From: Rhynchonema sp. JSB1_4 | Lineage: Eukaryota; Nematoda; Chromadorea; Monhysterida; Xyalidae | Assembly (NCBI GenBank): GCA_030248065.1 | Contig: JASAMV010001506.1 | Location: 164,562-228,561 of the forward strand | DNA length: 64,000 bases | Reading direction: 5' to 3' | In this document: positions 15,201 through 26,118 of the stretch, piece by piece | Layout of the letters: each line of letters opens with the position of its first letter | How positions within the stretch are numbered: the first letter of the stretch is position 1 | The notes under the pieces: model-generated | Seen by the model: only the letters and a program-made list of their open reading frames with translations | Told to the model about the DNA's origin: nothing | The model's database searches: none | Position numbers and translations under genes: made by a program

Positions 15201-17801
15201 CGTCGGGCGAATGGTGCGCGTTGGCTGCTGTGAGTCGTTCGAGAAGTTTTTTATTGTAGTTTTTCTTTGTTTCTAATTCTTAAAACGCTGATTCTGCTAA
15301 TGCGAGAGTGGTTCCTGCGCGAAACATAAGTCGGTTTTTACAGATTGCTTTCATCACACACGTTGTGCACTATAATCCACTCATGTATTCAATACGTTTG
15401 GCTTTCGCTTATTTCAGGCCGCCTTCAAATCCTATCAATATATTGCGTTGACCACTGACTTCTCACCATTCCTTCCGTCTGCAGAACCCAAACCGAACAG
15501 ATCCAATGCTCATTCATCCAGGTTCTGCTAAGTTTAATAAATTTCTTTCCGTTGTGTTAAGTTTTTATGTCCAGCTAAGAATTGCAAGTTTTCGCACTTC
15601 AATGCGTTATAAACGTACATATTTCTCAGAAAATCATCACGTCTCACCAGCTCACTGGGCTGTCAGGAAATGGACGCGAGTGTTCTCGTCATACTGCCGC
15701 CGGGCATACATCAACGTGTCGATGTGGAGATGAAATTCAAGGTATGGTTTGGTGTGAGCACCAAATGCACCTGAAATCAACACGTGCCAATTGGAAAGAA
15801 ATTGTGTGAGTGGGTGGGGGTGTGGTCACCCACGCATGGGAAACCCACACAATTGAAAGGCCCACGCCCGGCACCGGCATACAATCCCTGTAGTGGTCTG
15901 GTCACTCACTGGCAAGATCGGATGTCGGAATGTACTACTTGCAGTGTTCGAACGGGATCCCGATCCCGATCCCGGGATCCCGGGCCTTTTTTCTGATCCC
16001 GATCCCGATCCCGATCCCGTCATCTTGAAAAAGTCAATCCCGATCCCGATCCCGATCCCGCCCAAAAAAGTACCGGGATCGGGATTGAGTTTTGAGAACA
16101 AAAAGTAAAAAAAATGCAATCATAATTCGCCAAGCTGTTGTAAGGGCGCTGCTATGCAAACGCGGGCGCGGGTCGCGGGTCAGAAAAATATTCAATGTCC
16201 AATAACCACCACCAATGTTCAATGTTTGCATGGCCGCACTTGCGGGTCACTTGAAACATTTAATTGGCACACACACAAAATTTAACCGATCAGCGTCGAG
16301 CCAACGTCGCAGACGTGCCGTAGCACAGCGCTGATTGGTTCATTTTTGTGTGTAAAAGGGCTAAATAAATGTTTCGAGTGACCCGCAAACCGCGACCCGC
16401 AAGTGCGGCCATGCAAACGCGGGGCGGTCACTGGACATAGAATTATTGCTGACCCGCGGTCCACAACCGTGTTTGCATGGCCGCGCCCCTAAGAGGTGCT
16501 CGACGGCTGATTCCAAGTGTGATGAAACCGCAAGCACCACCAATCGCGAACAAGTCGAGCTAGAACTGAACGGTTGCACAAAGTTGCTACAAACGAAGGC
16601 ACCCACTTTCGAGAAATTTCTCATATGCCAACAAAAAGACAAAGTTTCCGCACTGCCACCCCTACCCCCCAAAAACCTAAGCCCCCCCCCCACCGCCCCC
16701 CCCTAACACTTCTCTCCCCTCCCATTTTTTAAAAAAAAAAAAACCTTAAAACAAAAAATAAAAAATCCTTCCCTTTTGTCAAAGGCTTTACCACTGATCG
16801 ACAACAATTATGATCTTTGAACTTATCTGTCATCAGCTACTTTCGATTTTCAATCCGATTTAATCACTGTTCCGGGTGCTTATCCATGTGTGATAAACAT
16901 GTTTCATGGTTTTCTGTGATATTAACTTGTATCTTATGCATAAAATGATAAAAACTATTGCTTTTGGACTATCTGGTAAATCCCGATCCCGATCCCGGGA
17001 TCCCGGGGACAAAAAAACCCGGGCACCCCCCCCCCCACCCCACCCCTTCGGGAACCCAACCCCCACCCCGGCCCGGAAAAAAAAAAAAAACCCCCCACAC
17101 AACCCACCTACTCGTGCAACGTAAGCGAGCCGACGGAGTACATACTGATTGGCTGGTGTTTCACTTGACCGTTGGTGTTGGCTTTGTGCCCACCACATTT
17201 TTCTGTCCATCTCACAGAAAAGACAGATTAGGAAGCTTACCAAATAGATCGTCGTCAGCTACTTGAGATGGCAGATAGCCAGCCCAAGTTTCAAAAAGTG
17301 AGAGTTCCTTTTTTGCACACATGATTGTTCATTTACTCGCAACCGACATTCTGTCAGGAATGGTCGGGCTGTGCGCACGTTCGCATCCGTGTGCCCGGCG
17401 GCGATCGAAGTGAACAGGTGCTCGTCAGTGCAGTTGGGTCGATTGAGGCCAGACAACGATTGCAGGTATGCAGCACTGAAGATGGTTGATGTTTTTTGTC
17501 TTTTCGGGTTTTTGATGTTCAGCGCGTGATCGCAACAATAGAAACGATAGTCAGTCATTATTATACCGAGCAGCAGTGTTGGTCTGTCAATTTCATTCTG
17601 TTTCCATGTGTCAGTGCGAATGCACCTGATGCCCATCTGGCCCCAAATTTACGGGCTGCGCTGTTCTAACGGACTCTTATTCACGCGTAGTTCACTATGT
17701 TTACATCACAATCTCGTTCACAGGCGATTCTCGGTTGCGAATACCTGGAGAGCGCACTGATGAATGACCAATGTCCACACGTTGACTACATCGATCTGTG
17801 A
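138..17801 (+). CDS. Cellular RNA-dependent RNA polymerase (RdRP, EGO-1/RRF/QDE-1 class), 5'-partial
   Basis: Family role: copies RNA templates to make or amplify small interfering RNA. Phase-consistent exons: 838-988, 1603-1703, 2008-2159, 2505-2669, 2934-3051, 3460-3631, 5069-5149, 5545-5763, 6105-6307, 6687-6851, 7166-7357, 7996-8153, 8226-8308, 9331-9489, 9991-10137, 11034-11155, 11480-11642, 11703-11811, 12038-12218, 12932-13114, 13623-13720, 13819-13915, 13983-14166, 14579-14742, 15047-15229, 15418-15521, 15630-15741, 17358-17465, 17724-17801. These give 1383 residues from 838. Landmarks in family order: [17 protein letters not shown] (exon 5545), IRKWMGDFS and MARMGQCF-like SRMGQCFTQ (6105), [11 protein letters not shown] (6687), [14 protein letters not shown] and RPHPDEM (9991), then catalytic DLDGD (11039-11053, visible residues 758-762), and [13 protein letters not shown] (13819). 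An additional upstream exon 138-295 fits the phase but has no family motif, so the true start may lie outside the window. Exon ends are hand-read; identity is very secure, the N-terminus is not. Confidence 0.93.
2695..2904. repeat. Intronic segment bounded by inverted TGAAACATCAG ends
   Basis: The RdRP intron 2670-2933 is almost filled by a segment that starts TGAAACATCAG (2695) and ends CTGATGTTCCA (2904). The ends are inverted copies with one mismatch. The same word bounds segments at 6332-6651, 51008-51075 and 55143-55224, so it may be the end of a small transposable element. Confidence 0.4.
3190..3256. repeat. Interspersed repeat, copy 1 (GGTCGCATGGCCGTC family)
   Basis: This stretch shares GGTCGCATGGCCGTC, CTGGTGCACC and TGAAAGCAGGT-like blocks, in the same order, with 41205-41279. 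A third copy with the end blocks is at 55755-55818. Here it lies in an RdRP intron. It has no coding potential I can see. Confidence 0.5.
3855..4773. mobile_element. hAT-like non-autonomous element with a foldback nested inside
   Basis: The element begins CAGTGATGTA (3855) and ends TGCATCACTG (4773), the inverted ends of the family seen intact at 8735-9120. It is flanked by CGTATGGG (3847-3854) and AGTATGGG (4774-4781), a 7/8 match expected of an old 8-base hAT target duplication. The right part (about 4400-4773) resembles the 8735-9120 element internally. The left part is occupied by a second, foldback element. It lies in the RdRP intron 3632-5068. Confidence 0.6.
3863..4398. mobile_element. 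Foldback element with CGGGGTTTTT simple repeats
   Basis: About 45 bases near 3866-3912 (ACAATACTTTTGGGAGAAAC and onwards) recur as the reverse complement at 4346-4396. Between them are runs of CCCCGAAAAA (3932-3978) and, in opposite sense, TTTTTCGGGG (4098-4210). The structure would fold into a long hairpin. It sits inside the hAT-like element at 3855-4773, so it inserted later. Confidence 0.6.
6332..6651. repeat. Intronic segment bounded by GTGAAACATCAG / CTGATGTTTCAC
   Basis: GTGAAACATCAG at 6332 and its exact reverse complement at 6640-6651 bound most of the RdRP intron 6308-6686. The segment has no reading frame that fits the phase of the flanking exons. Confidence 0.4.
8323..8351. repeat. 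(GTA)n microsatellite
   Basis: Nine to ten perfect GTA units just inside the RdRP intron that begins at 8309. Confidence 0.95.
8735..9120. mobile_element. hAT-type MITE with perfect 8-base target duplication
   Basis: Inverted ends CAGTGATGTAGTTGG (left) and CAGTGATGTGGTTGG (right, read on the minus strand). The 386-base element is flanked on both sides by GGGCCAGC (8727-8734 and 9121-9128). Eight-base duplications and CAGTG ends are hallmarks of the hAT superfamily. Internal sequence has repeated AAGAAAGCTAGCTAGC blocks and a G/C run near 9074-9107. No transposase frame is present. It lies in the RdRP intron 8309-9330. Confidence 0.85.
12469..12610. mobile_element. Small foldback MITE
   Basis: The left arm GGTCAACTCAAGTGGTCAAA and the reverse complement of the right arm (GGTCAACTGAAATGGTCAAA) match at 17 of 20 positions, and the match continues inward for about 20 more bases. 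The 142-base unit lies in the RdRP intron 12219-12931. Confidence 0.7.
15954..16084. repeat. GATCCC hexamer repeat block
   Basis: Many copies of CCCGATCCCGATCCC interrupted by a T-rich spacer (15985-15992) and TCATCTTGAAAAAGTCAA. A shorter block of the same hexamer is at 16977-17007. Both lie in the large RdRP intron 15742-17357. Confidence 0.9.
16143..16490. mobile_element. Foldback element with GCATGGCCGCG ends
   Basis: The left end reads AGGGCGCTGCTATGCAAACG; the right end, reversed, reads AGGGGCGCGGCCATGCAAAC. Inside are inverted blocks around GCGGGTCAC and a tract with AAATTTAACCGATCAGCG. A relative with the same ends is at 31853-32430. It lies in an RdRP intron. Confidence 0.65.
16657..17103. 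other. C- and A-homopolymer-rich tracts with a short GATCCC block
   Basis: 16657-16760 and 17013-17103 are made of C runs and A runs on the plus strand, with 16977-17007 holding GATCCC repeats. The stretch has no gene-like content and resembles poorly resolved sequence next to hairpin DNA. It is intronic to the RdRP gene. Confidence 0.6.
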
Positions 17802-19671
17802 TTTGTGTATGTGGCACGTAATATGAGTGAGTTACTTGGGTGCATTAAACTGATGTGTCAATCACAAATAAGTTTGTGTTGTTTATATATTTTGATAATG
17901 GACAGACATGCAGCAACCTGTTGGTGCAAAAGCTTCGTAGAATACAGAATTCTTACTAAATGAAATGATCTCGTTGTACTGTACTTGGTTTCAGTTTCAA
18001 TTTTACACTTGTTTTTGTGTGTTATCATGGAATAACGTGTCTTAATCATTATCAGTTAGTACCGCCTGATTTTCCGGTGCTATAAATTATGGATATTTGT
18101 GCCACGTGCATGTGTAGATGCCCCAAACAAATGCAATTTCGGTTCCACATATCATATAGTCTTGCTGCAGAAGTTGAGGTCAGGCGAAAACACTTGTGTT
18201 TATACCTTTTTGGCCCATTTTGGGCCGGTTAATTTTTTGCCCATTTTTATCGAAGAACAGTTTGCGGTGGAATTTTCGAAAAACGGTATAAAGTACGATA
18301 TTTTTCAGTTCAAAAACCGAAGGTACGGTAAAGGTAGGTGGAAAGACTCGGTCGAAAAAACAGTTTTTCTCAGTGTTTTTTTTCGAAAGACCTCGGTTTT
18401 TTTCCACCTGCAAAACATTCCACGTTAATAACAGGCAATGTTTCACGTTTACAGCCCAGACAAATGCAGTTTCGGTTCCACATCAGATACAGAAACAGAT
18501 CCATTGCAGAAGTTGAGGACTGGCGGTGTTTATACATGAAGACGTTCAGTCAGCTATGCACATGCACCAATATTCCGACTACACTGAATGTTCCTACCTA
18601 CATACTGTACATTGGCAGTAGCACAAGTACGTGTTTCATCGGTTTCTATTGTTGATAATTGAACGCCAGAAATAATAAATTGCTGACAAAACCACAGTTG
18701 ATCGACATATTCGAGATCATGTATGTGTCAGTGTCTCCCCGAGTATCGTTTCGCTTTTTGTCGTCCTATCGCATTCGTGTCATGTCAGTCTATCCTGTTT
18801 TCTCTTTTCACTTCAGTTTTTTCACTTTCCCGTTTCAGATTCATCGTGACGATTATCATATCAGAGAGGAGACGACGGGATTCTAATCCTTTCATCTGTC
18901 GTCCTATAGTGGGAGTGGTTGTAAACCACGAACAATAACCAGTAGTATGTATCGTACACTGACGGGTCCTGGGCGCGCGAAAATTTTTATTTTGGTTTGT
19001 TCATCTGTATATGACTGGGGCAATGCGCACGTACACGTGCGTGCGGGAGTAGAGTCAGGTTTGGGTGATATGAAATCGATAGTGGTATCGTCCGGCCCGG
19101 TACTGACACCCACCCCTATAATTTCGATGTATCACTGTGCTCGGTTGGATAAAACTTGCGTGATCACATATATTTGTATTATTTTTGGATTAGAAATGTT
19201 TTTGGTGTGAGATCAATAATGTTCTTCGGAATAAGATTCTGTCCACCTGCGTCCACATAATATACGTGTGTTCTGTTTCATCCTGTGGTCGTGCGTTCAT
19301 CGCGTTTATGTCTTATTGTTCACCTTGTTTGGCGTGATTTTTGAAATTTTGTTGTGTTGTGCTTTCAGAAGTTTAAATTTTTGGCTGCGCATTTGACTGC
19401 TGCAAGCATTCCGGCCGAATAAACTCACGACAACATCAATACATACTATATTGATTGGTAACATTTATTCCGCAACATTGTTCGGTGAACAGAGAAGAAG
19501 GCAATTCGCATTTACGTCATTCATCGTGCGCGTGCGCACTTCCAGCTGACCAATTCACCGTGAAATCATCACTGCGGCGAAGAGGAAAAAATAGATCGTG
19601 CAATATTCCCGCCCACGCGACATCATAACTTTATTCGCGTGATTGACCAAAACCGATTGACTCAGCTCAAC
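17802..19671. other. Intergenic region between RdRP and the cysteine-rich cluster
   Basis: No gene can be assigned. It holds a partial foldback (18230-18465) related to 41499-41731, and a duplicated segment: about 18115-18200 and 18452-18535 share ACAAATGCA and TTTCGGTTCCACAT. A possible terminal exon (19370-19421) follows a TTTCAG acceptor and encodes a short peptide ending HLTAASIPAE, and a possible exon is at 18700-18720, but I could not join them into a phase-consistent gene. Confidence 0.5.
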
Positions 19672-20953
19672 ATGACGTACATTTGTGCACTGATCGGCGT
19701 CGTTTTGCTGCACGTATCGCAAGCGGTCGAGAACAGTTTTGCGACTGCCGATGCCACAGCGACCATCAACGTCACGCATTCGGGCGAATGCAGCAATGGT
19801 ACGTCGCTTAGCTTGCTGAAGTCCTTATCCTTTTGCAAGTAAGCCCTTGGATGCCCGAATCGTCGTTGAAAGGGTAAATATGTGCGCATCGGCTGTTAGT
19901 TAAGTTTGACCACATTTTAGGTGATTTGCTTATGTGTCACCTGACAGGCATGGTGGCTACAAGCTGGCTGGTAGGTAAACACAAGAATACTAGAAAAAAT
20001 AATATTTCTCCACAATCACTACAGCATACCTCGATCTGCGCGGCGTCCGACTGGACAAGTACCACGCGGCCGTGACGTTCGACACGAAACGCATTCGCAT
20101 CGAACCCGAACGTCCGGTGATCCCGGGTTGCATGACGGTGGTGGCCGAGATCGAAGTGCACCAAGAACTCCAGGACGTAACCGCACAGATCGAGCTGCGT
20201 CTAACTGGTGTGCCTGATCCCTCAGTGCCGACGATACCGTGTGGCAAGCGCAACCAGAAACGCGATCACTGCTCCTGTGGACAACAAGCCGAGACTTGGT
20301 CGATTATTGCTTTTGTGACTGTTCTTTTCTTGCAAGCTATCTAAGCAAGCCTTTTGTGCTTTCAGCACGTTTTGTGGCTTCTGCCGAAATCTGAAGCGAA
20401 AAGAACTGCGCGACATCAGCGTTCAGAAGACGATCTCCAGTCGCACCAAAGCAAATATCAGACTAGCTGGCGCTGACAATACGTGCGGTTGCGAGCCGGT
20501 TTGTAACAACCTGCTGTATTGATGAAAATGATTCATCTTAATACATGTAATTACCAACAAAAATTCATCATTCAGGACATTATTCATCTTTCAGGTCCAA
20601 CCAGGAACCTACACGCTCTCAGCCGAGGTGTGTACTCCTGAGGCAGATGAACTGAAAGAGGAGGCACCAATTGAAATTCAGCAGCGAATCGCAGAAGGAA
20701 AACCGGTGAGTACTAATTCACAGCTTCAAAAAATCAAATTTTCAAGGTTATATCTACACTTGTACCCATGACGATTGTATTTCAGCTGCCTTTGTTCATT
20801 TCGGTACAATTGTACAATTTCCATTTTGACGACTCACCAAGATTACTCAGTCCACTCGGAAAACTTATATTCCTGAGGAGAAAAGCAACGGGAACTATTG
20901 GATGTTACCTAGTCGGCGCAAATGTGTGGATCGACGGCTCAAAGTTCGAATAA
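19672..20953 (+). CDS. Secreted GM2-activator-like (ML superfamily) lipid-binding protein
   Basis: Exons 19672-19798, 20025-20298, 20366-20498, 20595-20705 and 20786-20953 give 270 residues in one frame. Residues 1-18 (MTYICALIGVVLLHVSQA) form a signal peptide. The mature part follows the plan of the vertebrate GM2 activator: a strand region ending PVIPGC, a conserved TIPC, a split Cys then TFCGFC (the C-x5-C spacing of GM2 activator), a CGC followed by PGTYTL, and a closing GTIGCYLVGANVW strand. Known GM2 activator carries glycolipid in a beta-cup; lipid binding here is inference. It is the most divergent member of the cluster and keeps the intron inside the Cys codon that its five downstream neighbours share. 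The call rests on motif order and cysteine spacing, not on a search. Confidence 0.7.
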
Positions 20954-21880
20954 TTGACTGTAACTGAAAGGCCTCCAACCAACAACATACTTGTGCTGTG
21001 CTGTCTGCATTTTATTTCTGTTGTGCTTGGTATACAGTTCTCTGTTTGCCTTTGATTCCATACATACTTTCACTGTAATCTCATGTAAAATGTCACAACG
21101 AAACCGTATTTTCGCTTATGCTCATATGGTTCATTATTTCGAGTTTATTTGGCAAGAAGTTTGAGTGCAGCGATCTCACATAAAGTTGCTTTGCAATCGA
21201 CGAATCCAGTCACACGTGGGACTTGCTACAGACACAGCATCTTAGTCACAACATGCAGTTTAACTATCAAAGTTAGTTTAATGCCAAAATAAATGATAGC
21301 GAGGCGAACTTGTTTCGATGTGTTCAACTTTTAAACTTGAGACGAAGCATAACTCGGCCTTGTGTGCCCAAAAAGTCATACCGCTTTCAAGCAAACCGTG
21401 TTAGTTTTTTTGCAGTTTCTTGAAACGTGTCCATGAACGACAAGAACATTAGTAAAGTGTAAAGAACGTTGCAGCACACACATCAATTTTTTACAAGTGG
21501 GTACTAGTCATGTTTGTAATCATATGGTTATTATTGCAATACGTCACTGCATTGTGTTTTCACAACACCATTGTTAGCAACCACCTTGAATCTGACATTA
21601 TTATGCATTTTAAAGTTCACATGATTCACGGATTGTCTGGTTATGAGGTACAGTAATGACCGGACCATGTACCTGTCACAAAACTGCGTGGAAGTTCCCC
21701 GGTCGAGATGTAGTTGCGTCACAACCTCACTCCCTCTAGGTACTCTAGGTGGCACAGCAATTCGTATTTACTTACCAGTGCATCGTGTTCTTCTCTCCCC
21801 CGCTTTCCGTTGGACGACTATTCAGTTTTCGTTTCTAGACTTCTGTGCATTCTCTGTCTCGTCAACAAGAACCAGCCACA
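20954..21880. other. Intergenic region, no feature recognised
   Basis: AT-rich sequence with a possible AATAAA polyadenylation signal near 21286-21291. I see no repeat or reading frame worth calling. Confidence 0.5.
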
Positions 21881-23303
21881 ATGCGCTGCTTCGTAATTAC
21901 GGTCACTGTTTTATTATGCGCATTTGTGCTATGTGAGGGTAACAGAATTGCAGATCGCCTGGCCCGTCTTTCTGGTAAGCGGTTGGGTTTAGTTTCGGCA
22001 ATGGATGTCACTTGTGCATCGCAATTTACCAAGTAACGTCATACCAGGAACCACAAAGACGATCGAAAAGACGACCAGCCGTCCGCCGAGAGACAAGGGT
22101 ACGAAAGCATTCCCTACGGAGGCCACCGCGACATCGACCGTTGAATCACCGTTTGGTGAACCATTGCCAGAGTGGAAGCGTGAACCTGACGAAAGGCTGA
22201 CCTTCCATGTTGACAATCATCGACCATGCCATGAAGGCGAGCGCACCAGATACGAAAAAATACGGTTCCCAGAAGTATCGAATGCAACACTGGTTGAAGA
22301 ACCTGGACGCCCTGGGTGTTACAAATTGAATGGCACAGTGGAAGTGTACGAAGATCTAACAGACGATCTTGAGATGTACGTTGAGTATCGTCACAAATTC
22401 GGTGATTCCCCACCCGAGCCGTGCTATGAACCCGATGAAGATGGTTGTGGCGGTTACGGTGGTTCATGGTATGTTTCTAGTTTCCATCCGTCAAAATCTT
22501 ATCATGTAGTAGCAAATGAAATTCAAGCTCCAGTAAAGCGTTATAAACAGGCAAGAGGTGGTGGACTCCATTAGTGTGGAAACGTTTGTGATGCACAATC
22601 ATGGTCACGGTTGACTAAATCTAACGAAAAACTAGACCGCCTGTGTCTCTGAATAGGGTGCTGTCTTTCACGAAATCGATGTACAGCTTAAGCTTAATAA
22701 TTGCACTTTACTTTCAGTGTTCAATGCGACGGCTGCGAACATGCGAAAAAGCACGAAAAAACACTCGAAATCGCTGAAGTAAAGCTGTTGAAAGGCGGGA
22801 AGAAACCAAAATGTGGCGATGTTTTAAAACGCGGAACGCATGACGATGTCACTCTTAGTTTCTGCATGCCGTCAAAGAAGCAGTATCTCGAGGCACAAGG
22901 ATATGACGATGAGACATGGCAACGTATTATGGAAGCTACGGTGCGTTGTGTGTGCCTACCTGATAATTTTGTTGTAAACTTACTTGTTTTTATTAACGTA
23001 TGGTAAGGGTTAACCTTGTTCTAGGCACAATACAAAGGACAAACGAGCTTGCCGTTATACATGAAGGTGTACATATTCGGTTTCAAAGTCTCCAAGATGA
23101 TCGCTGTCCAACGTAACATCGAAGCGAAGGAGCGAAAGGAACGTGAGATACCGTTCAACGAGCCACTGCCAATGAAGCTTTATGAGACGCTGCCTTTTTC
23201 GAGGTTCATCACTAAAACCCAGTTATACGTTGGTTGTCACTTGCTGTCAGGCTCCGTAGCGGTGAAAAAAACTGAGCCAGACGACGAAAAGTTTGTGAAC
23301 TAA
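21881..23303 (+). CDS. Secreted cysteine-rich cluster protein 1 (GM2-activator-like)
   Basis: Exons 21881-21974, 22048-22468, 22718-22940 and 23025-23303 give 338 residues. The first 20 residues (MRCFVITVTVLLCAFVLCEG) are a signal peptide. A Pro/Thr-rich spacer follows, then the family core in order: HRPC, RPGCYKLNG, EMYVEYRHK, PEPC, CGGYGGSC, VQCDGCE, KCGDV, SFCMPSKKQY, YMKVYIFGF, and a terminal GCHLL. The Cys after GGS is split by the intron after 22468. The last exon is longer than in other members, with a Lys/Glu-rich insert (about KERKEREIPF). The closest relative in sequence is the gene at 24876. Function unknown; a secreted lipid-binding role is inferred only through resemblance to the gene at 19672. 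Confidence 0.8.
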
Positions 23304-24875
23304 TCGTTGAATGATTGTGTTTTCATAACGGTTTGCTGTATTGTGCTACTTCAGGTGCAGGCCTTTTTTAATCTGGCCTTCACTGTGCAACTACGCTGGT
23401 ATTTAAAGGCAAACTTCGCCAACACGAGCTCGATTCCGGAAGTGGTAGATTAGTGAAACATTCACACGTGGCTACTGATTTGGGAAACGTTACACGTTGT
23501 GGAATACAACGTGGTGCATGAGGATTTCTCTTTTGCGTTTTGCTAGTGCACCAACTCCGAAATCGGGCTCGTGTTGGCATAGTTTGCCTTTACGTCGACT
23601 AATACTGCATGAATTTTCAAAAAAAAATGAAAAAATGTTAATTTTATGTCAAATAAAAGCGAATCTCTTGTTCTGCGTATTTATCTTGCTTGCTCAGTTT
23701 TGACACTTTAGCTGAGCTGCTAACGAGTTACTGACATAACTTGTCTGACAATCTGGGTATGTGCCCTGAAATGTTTCGAAGCGGTTGAATTTGGCGTTGA
23801 GATTTGCTCGCAAGATCGCCATTGCTCGAACACCTCTCACGTAACACAACCCACGCACGACACTCGGCATCAATTTCGTAACCCATGCAAAAAAAATCGA
23901 ACGTGACGACTTCAGTAGACAGGTTTATTGCTCATGGACAACAAGATGACACCGAACAAATCCAACCGAATGTAGAGCGATATCAAATTTTGTGATCGGA
24001 TCGGACCGCTCCTGCGTTGGTGCGGAGACTTTTTGAATTAAGGATGCTATGCTAAGAAATTTAGTGATACCACTAGCTAACCAGCGTGAAAGTTATTTCC
24101 CGACCTAAAATGAGCAACTCTTAAGCTGAACAAAATTAATGGCCCCAGTTAATTTCTTAATATCGCTGGTGCAAAAAGCGCACATGAACAAAGCAAGTCA
24201 CGTCCGATCACCAAGTTTGATATCGCTCAGTCTACAGCCATGCAATGCAAGCTTATTTACCGGGCACTGACGCATAAGTTCATATGAAAAGAACAAATGT
24301 GGAAAATATCAAAACCATTGAACATGAATGATGATGACGGCGAACAAATTCCAATAATTGCTGTGACTGGGAAAGATGAGGCGATTACATACGGTCGCCT
24401 ATTGTTTGTTCTGTGCCCATTGTTGCGGTGCGAACGCGCGTACACGCATGGCTAGATTCGACGTAAGCAAAAGTTTATTTGGTTGCACCTACTCTGGTTG
24501 CTTTACAACCTTCATTCGTATCAACAAGTGCTTATACAACACAGCACAATGTGTTGAAAGGACGCCTAACACAGCGTGAAGTGATTATTGATGTGTAAAG
24601 TTGAGGTAGATGCGCAAAAAATTGAAACATATAAGTGCTCTTTGTTGTCAAATTTTTTCCCTGGTTCATGCGTACTAACTTTGCTTCACTGCAGCCGCAC
24701 TAACTTTAGCAGAACTGGTATCGACATACAAAAAGTCGTGTAAGTTATGCAATAATAAGAGAGCTTTTAACTTCTGTTGCTGTTCTGAAATTTACCTCTT
24801 GCTGTCTCAACATCAACGAGCATCTTTTCATATTTCAATCATTTTCAGCTCTGACCAACAGAAAGAACAAAGGCA
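23304..24875. other. Intergenic region with one foldback element
   Basis: Apart from the foldback at 23405-23594 and a possible AATAAA near 23652, I see no gene. The last 40 bases before the next ATG hold an ATTTTCAG acceptor (24841-24848) followed by a short leader. Confidence 0.5.
23405..23594. mobile_element. Foldback MITE, GCCAACACGAGC family
   Basis: Inverted arms of about 38 bases: AAAGGCAAACTTCGCCAACA at the left and, read on the minus strand, TAAAGGCAAACTATGCCAAC at the right. The core holds GTGAAACATTCACACGTGGC. Copies lie in both arms of the large inverted duplication (59370-59565 and 60888-61082) and a core-only fragment is at 36478-36505. Confidence 0.75.
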
Positions 24876-26097
24876 ATGCTACTCATCACGGGGCACCTTT
24901 TTGGTGCCATCTTGTTTTTCGATCTGGTCCCATCGGCCATCACGGCGAACAACAGAAATCAAAATAGTGCAGGTCAGTTTGTATATGTGATGACATTGTG
25001 TTCTGACTGTGAGTAAAAGGTGAATTTCAGTTTTCTGCTGCGAAACGGTGCATAAAGTGATCATATTTCAGCAGGCCAAGACGATACCAGACTTCTACTA
25101 GATGTGACAAAACATGGACCTTGCAGTGTTCGACCCCGGCAACATGAACGTCTCAGACTGGCTAACAGCAGGGACTCGCCTGTTGTCGCTCTGAAAGACC
25201 AACCAGGATGTTATTCCATCTACGGAACATCTGATGTTTACAAGTTTGTTGTTGTCATTCTGGTTCATAGGTGTTTCACAGTTGTTCCTCAGTTGTTGGC
25301 ATGGCGATATTTGAATTGTGTTGATTCAGAGACATTGACTCAGACCTGTACGTTTATGTGGAGTTGAGGCATCGAGCTGACCTAGACCAGCCTCCGGAAC
25401 CATGTCGGAGAGGCGTGAATGAAACCAACTGCGGTGGATTTGGATCTTGGTTAGATCTTCATTGGCTGTCTAGGCTCACATTTTTGTTTTGTTTTCCTGA
25501 AATATGGAAAAGTATTTTCAGTGTCTATTGTCAAGGCTGTGAGTACGAAAAGGAATACAAAAAATCGATCAAAATTGCTGCGGCTGAAGTTATTAAGGCG
25601 GGAAAGCCACTCAAGTGCGGTGATGCCATTGAGAAGGGGCGTCATAGCGATATTGAGATTCGATTTTGCTTGCCCACTCGCCGCCAGTATGTAGACACGC
25701 TGGGTGAGGATGATGCCTATGAACGATTTGAAGAAATATCGGTATGTATCTGGGTTGACTCTGTTTTGTTGTTCCTTATTCATGTGCTGTGTTTTCAGAA
25801 ACCAGATTGCCTTTTCAGAAACTTTATGATAAAAACAACGAACAGCCAATCTTCGTCAAATTCTACGTGTTCGATTTCGATATTCTACGGCTCTTCAAGC
25901 AATCGGAACTAGATGAGAAACTGAAACGCAAGGTTCTAGACATTCCCGAATCTGATCCTCTACCTTTCAGTGTGTACGAACAGTTACCGTTTGCCAAGTT
26001 TATCACCAAGAACTCCATGTACATAACGTGTCACGCCGTTCATGGTACTGTAAGCATGCAAAGTGAGTCAAGTGGTTCAAAGTCAAACGCTCATTGA
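24876..26097 (+). CDS. Secreted cysteine-rich cluster protein 2 (GM2-activator-like)
   Basis: Exons 24876-24972, 25072-25243, 25330-25449, 25522-25741 and 25819-26097 give 295 residues in one frame. A hydrophobic N-terminus (MLLITGHLFGAILFF) serves as signal peptide. Core landmarks: HGPC, QPGCYSIYG, LYVYVELRHR, PEPC, CGGFGSC with the Cys codon split at 25449/25522, VYCQGCE, KCGDA, RFCLPTRRQY, FVKFYVFDF, ITCHAVHG. It has an extra phase-2 intron (25244-25329) in the middle of the first half, absent from the neighbours. The start was chosen for the signal peptide and because a TTTTCAG acceptor lies 28 bases upstream. Function unknown. Confidence 0.82.
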
Positions 26098-26112
26098 CGA
26101 GCTGTTGCACTG

Positions 26113-26118
26113 AATAAA
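26113..26118 (+). terminator. AATAAA polyadenylation signal
   Basis: An AATAAA hexamer lies 16 bases beyond the stop codon of the gene ending at 26097. Confidence 0.55.
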
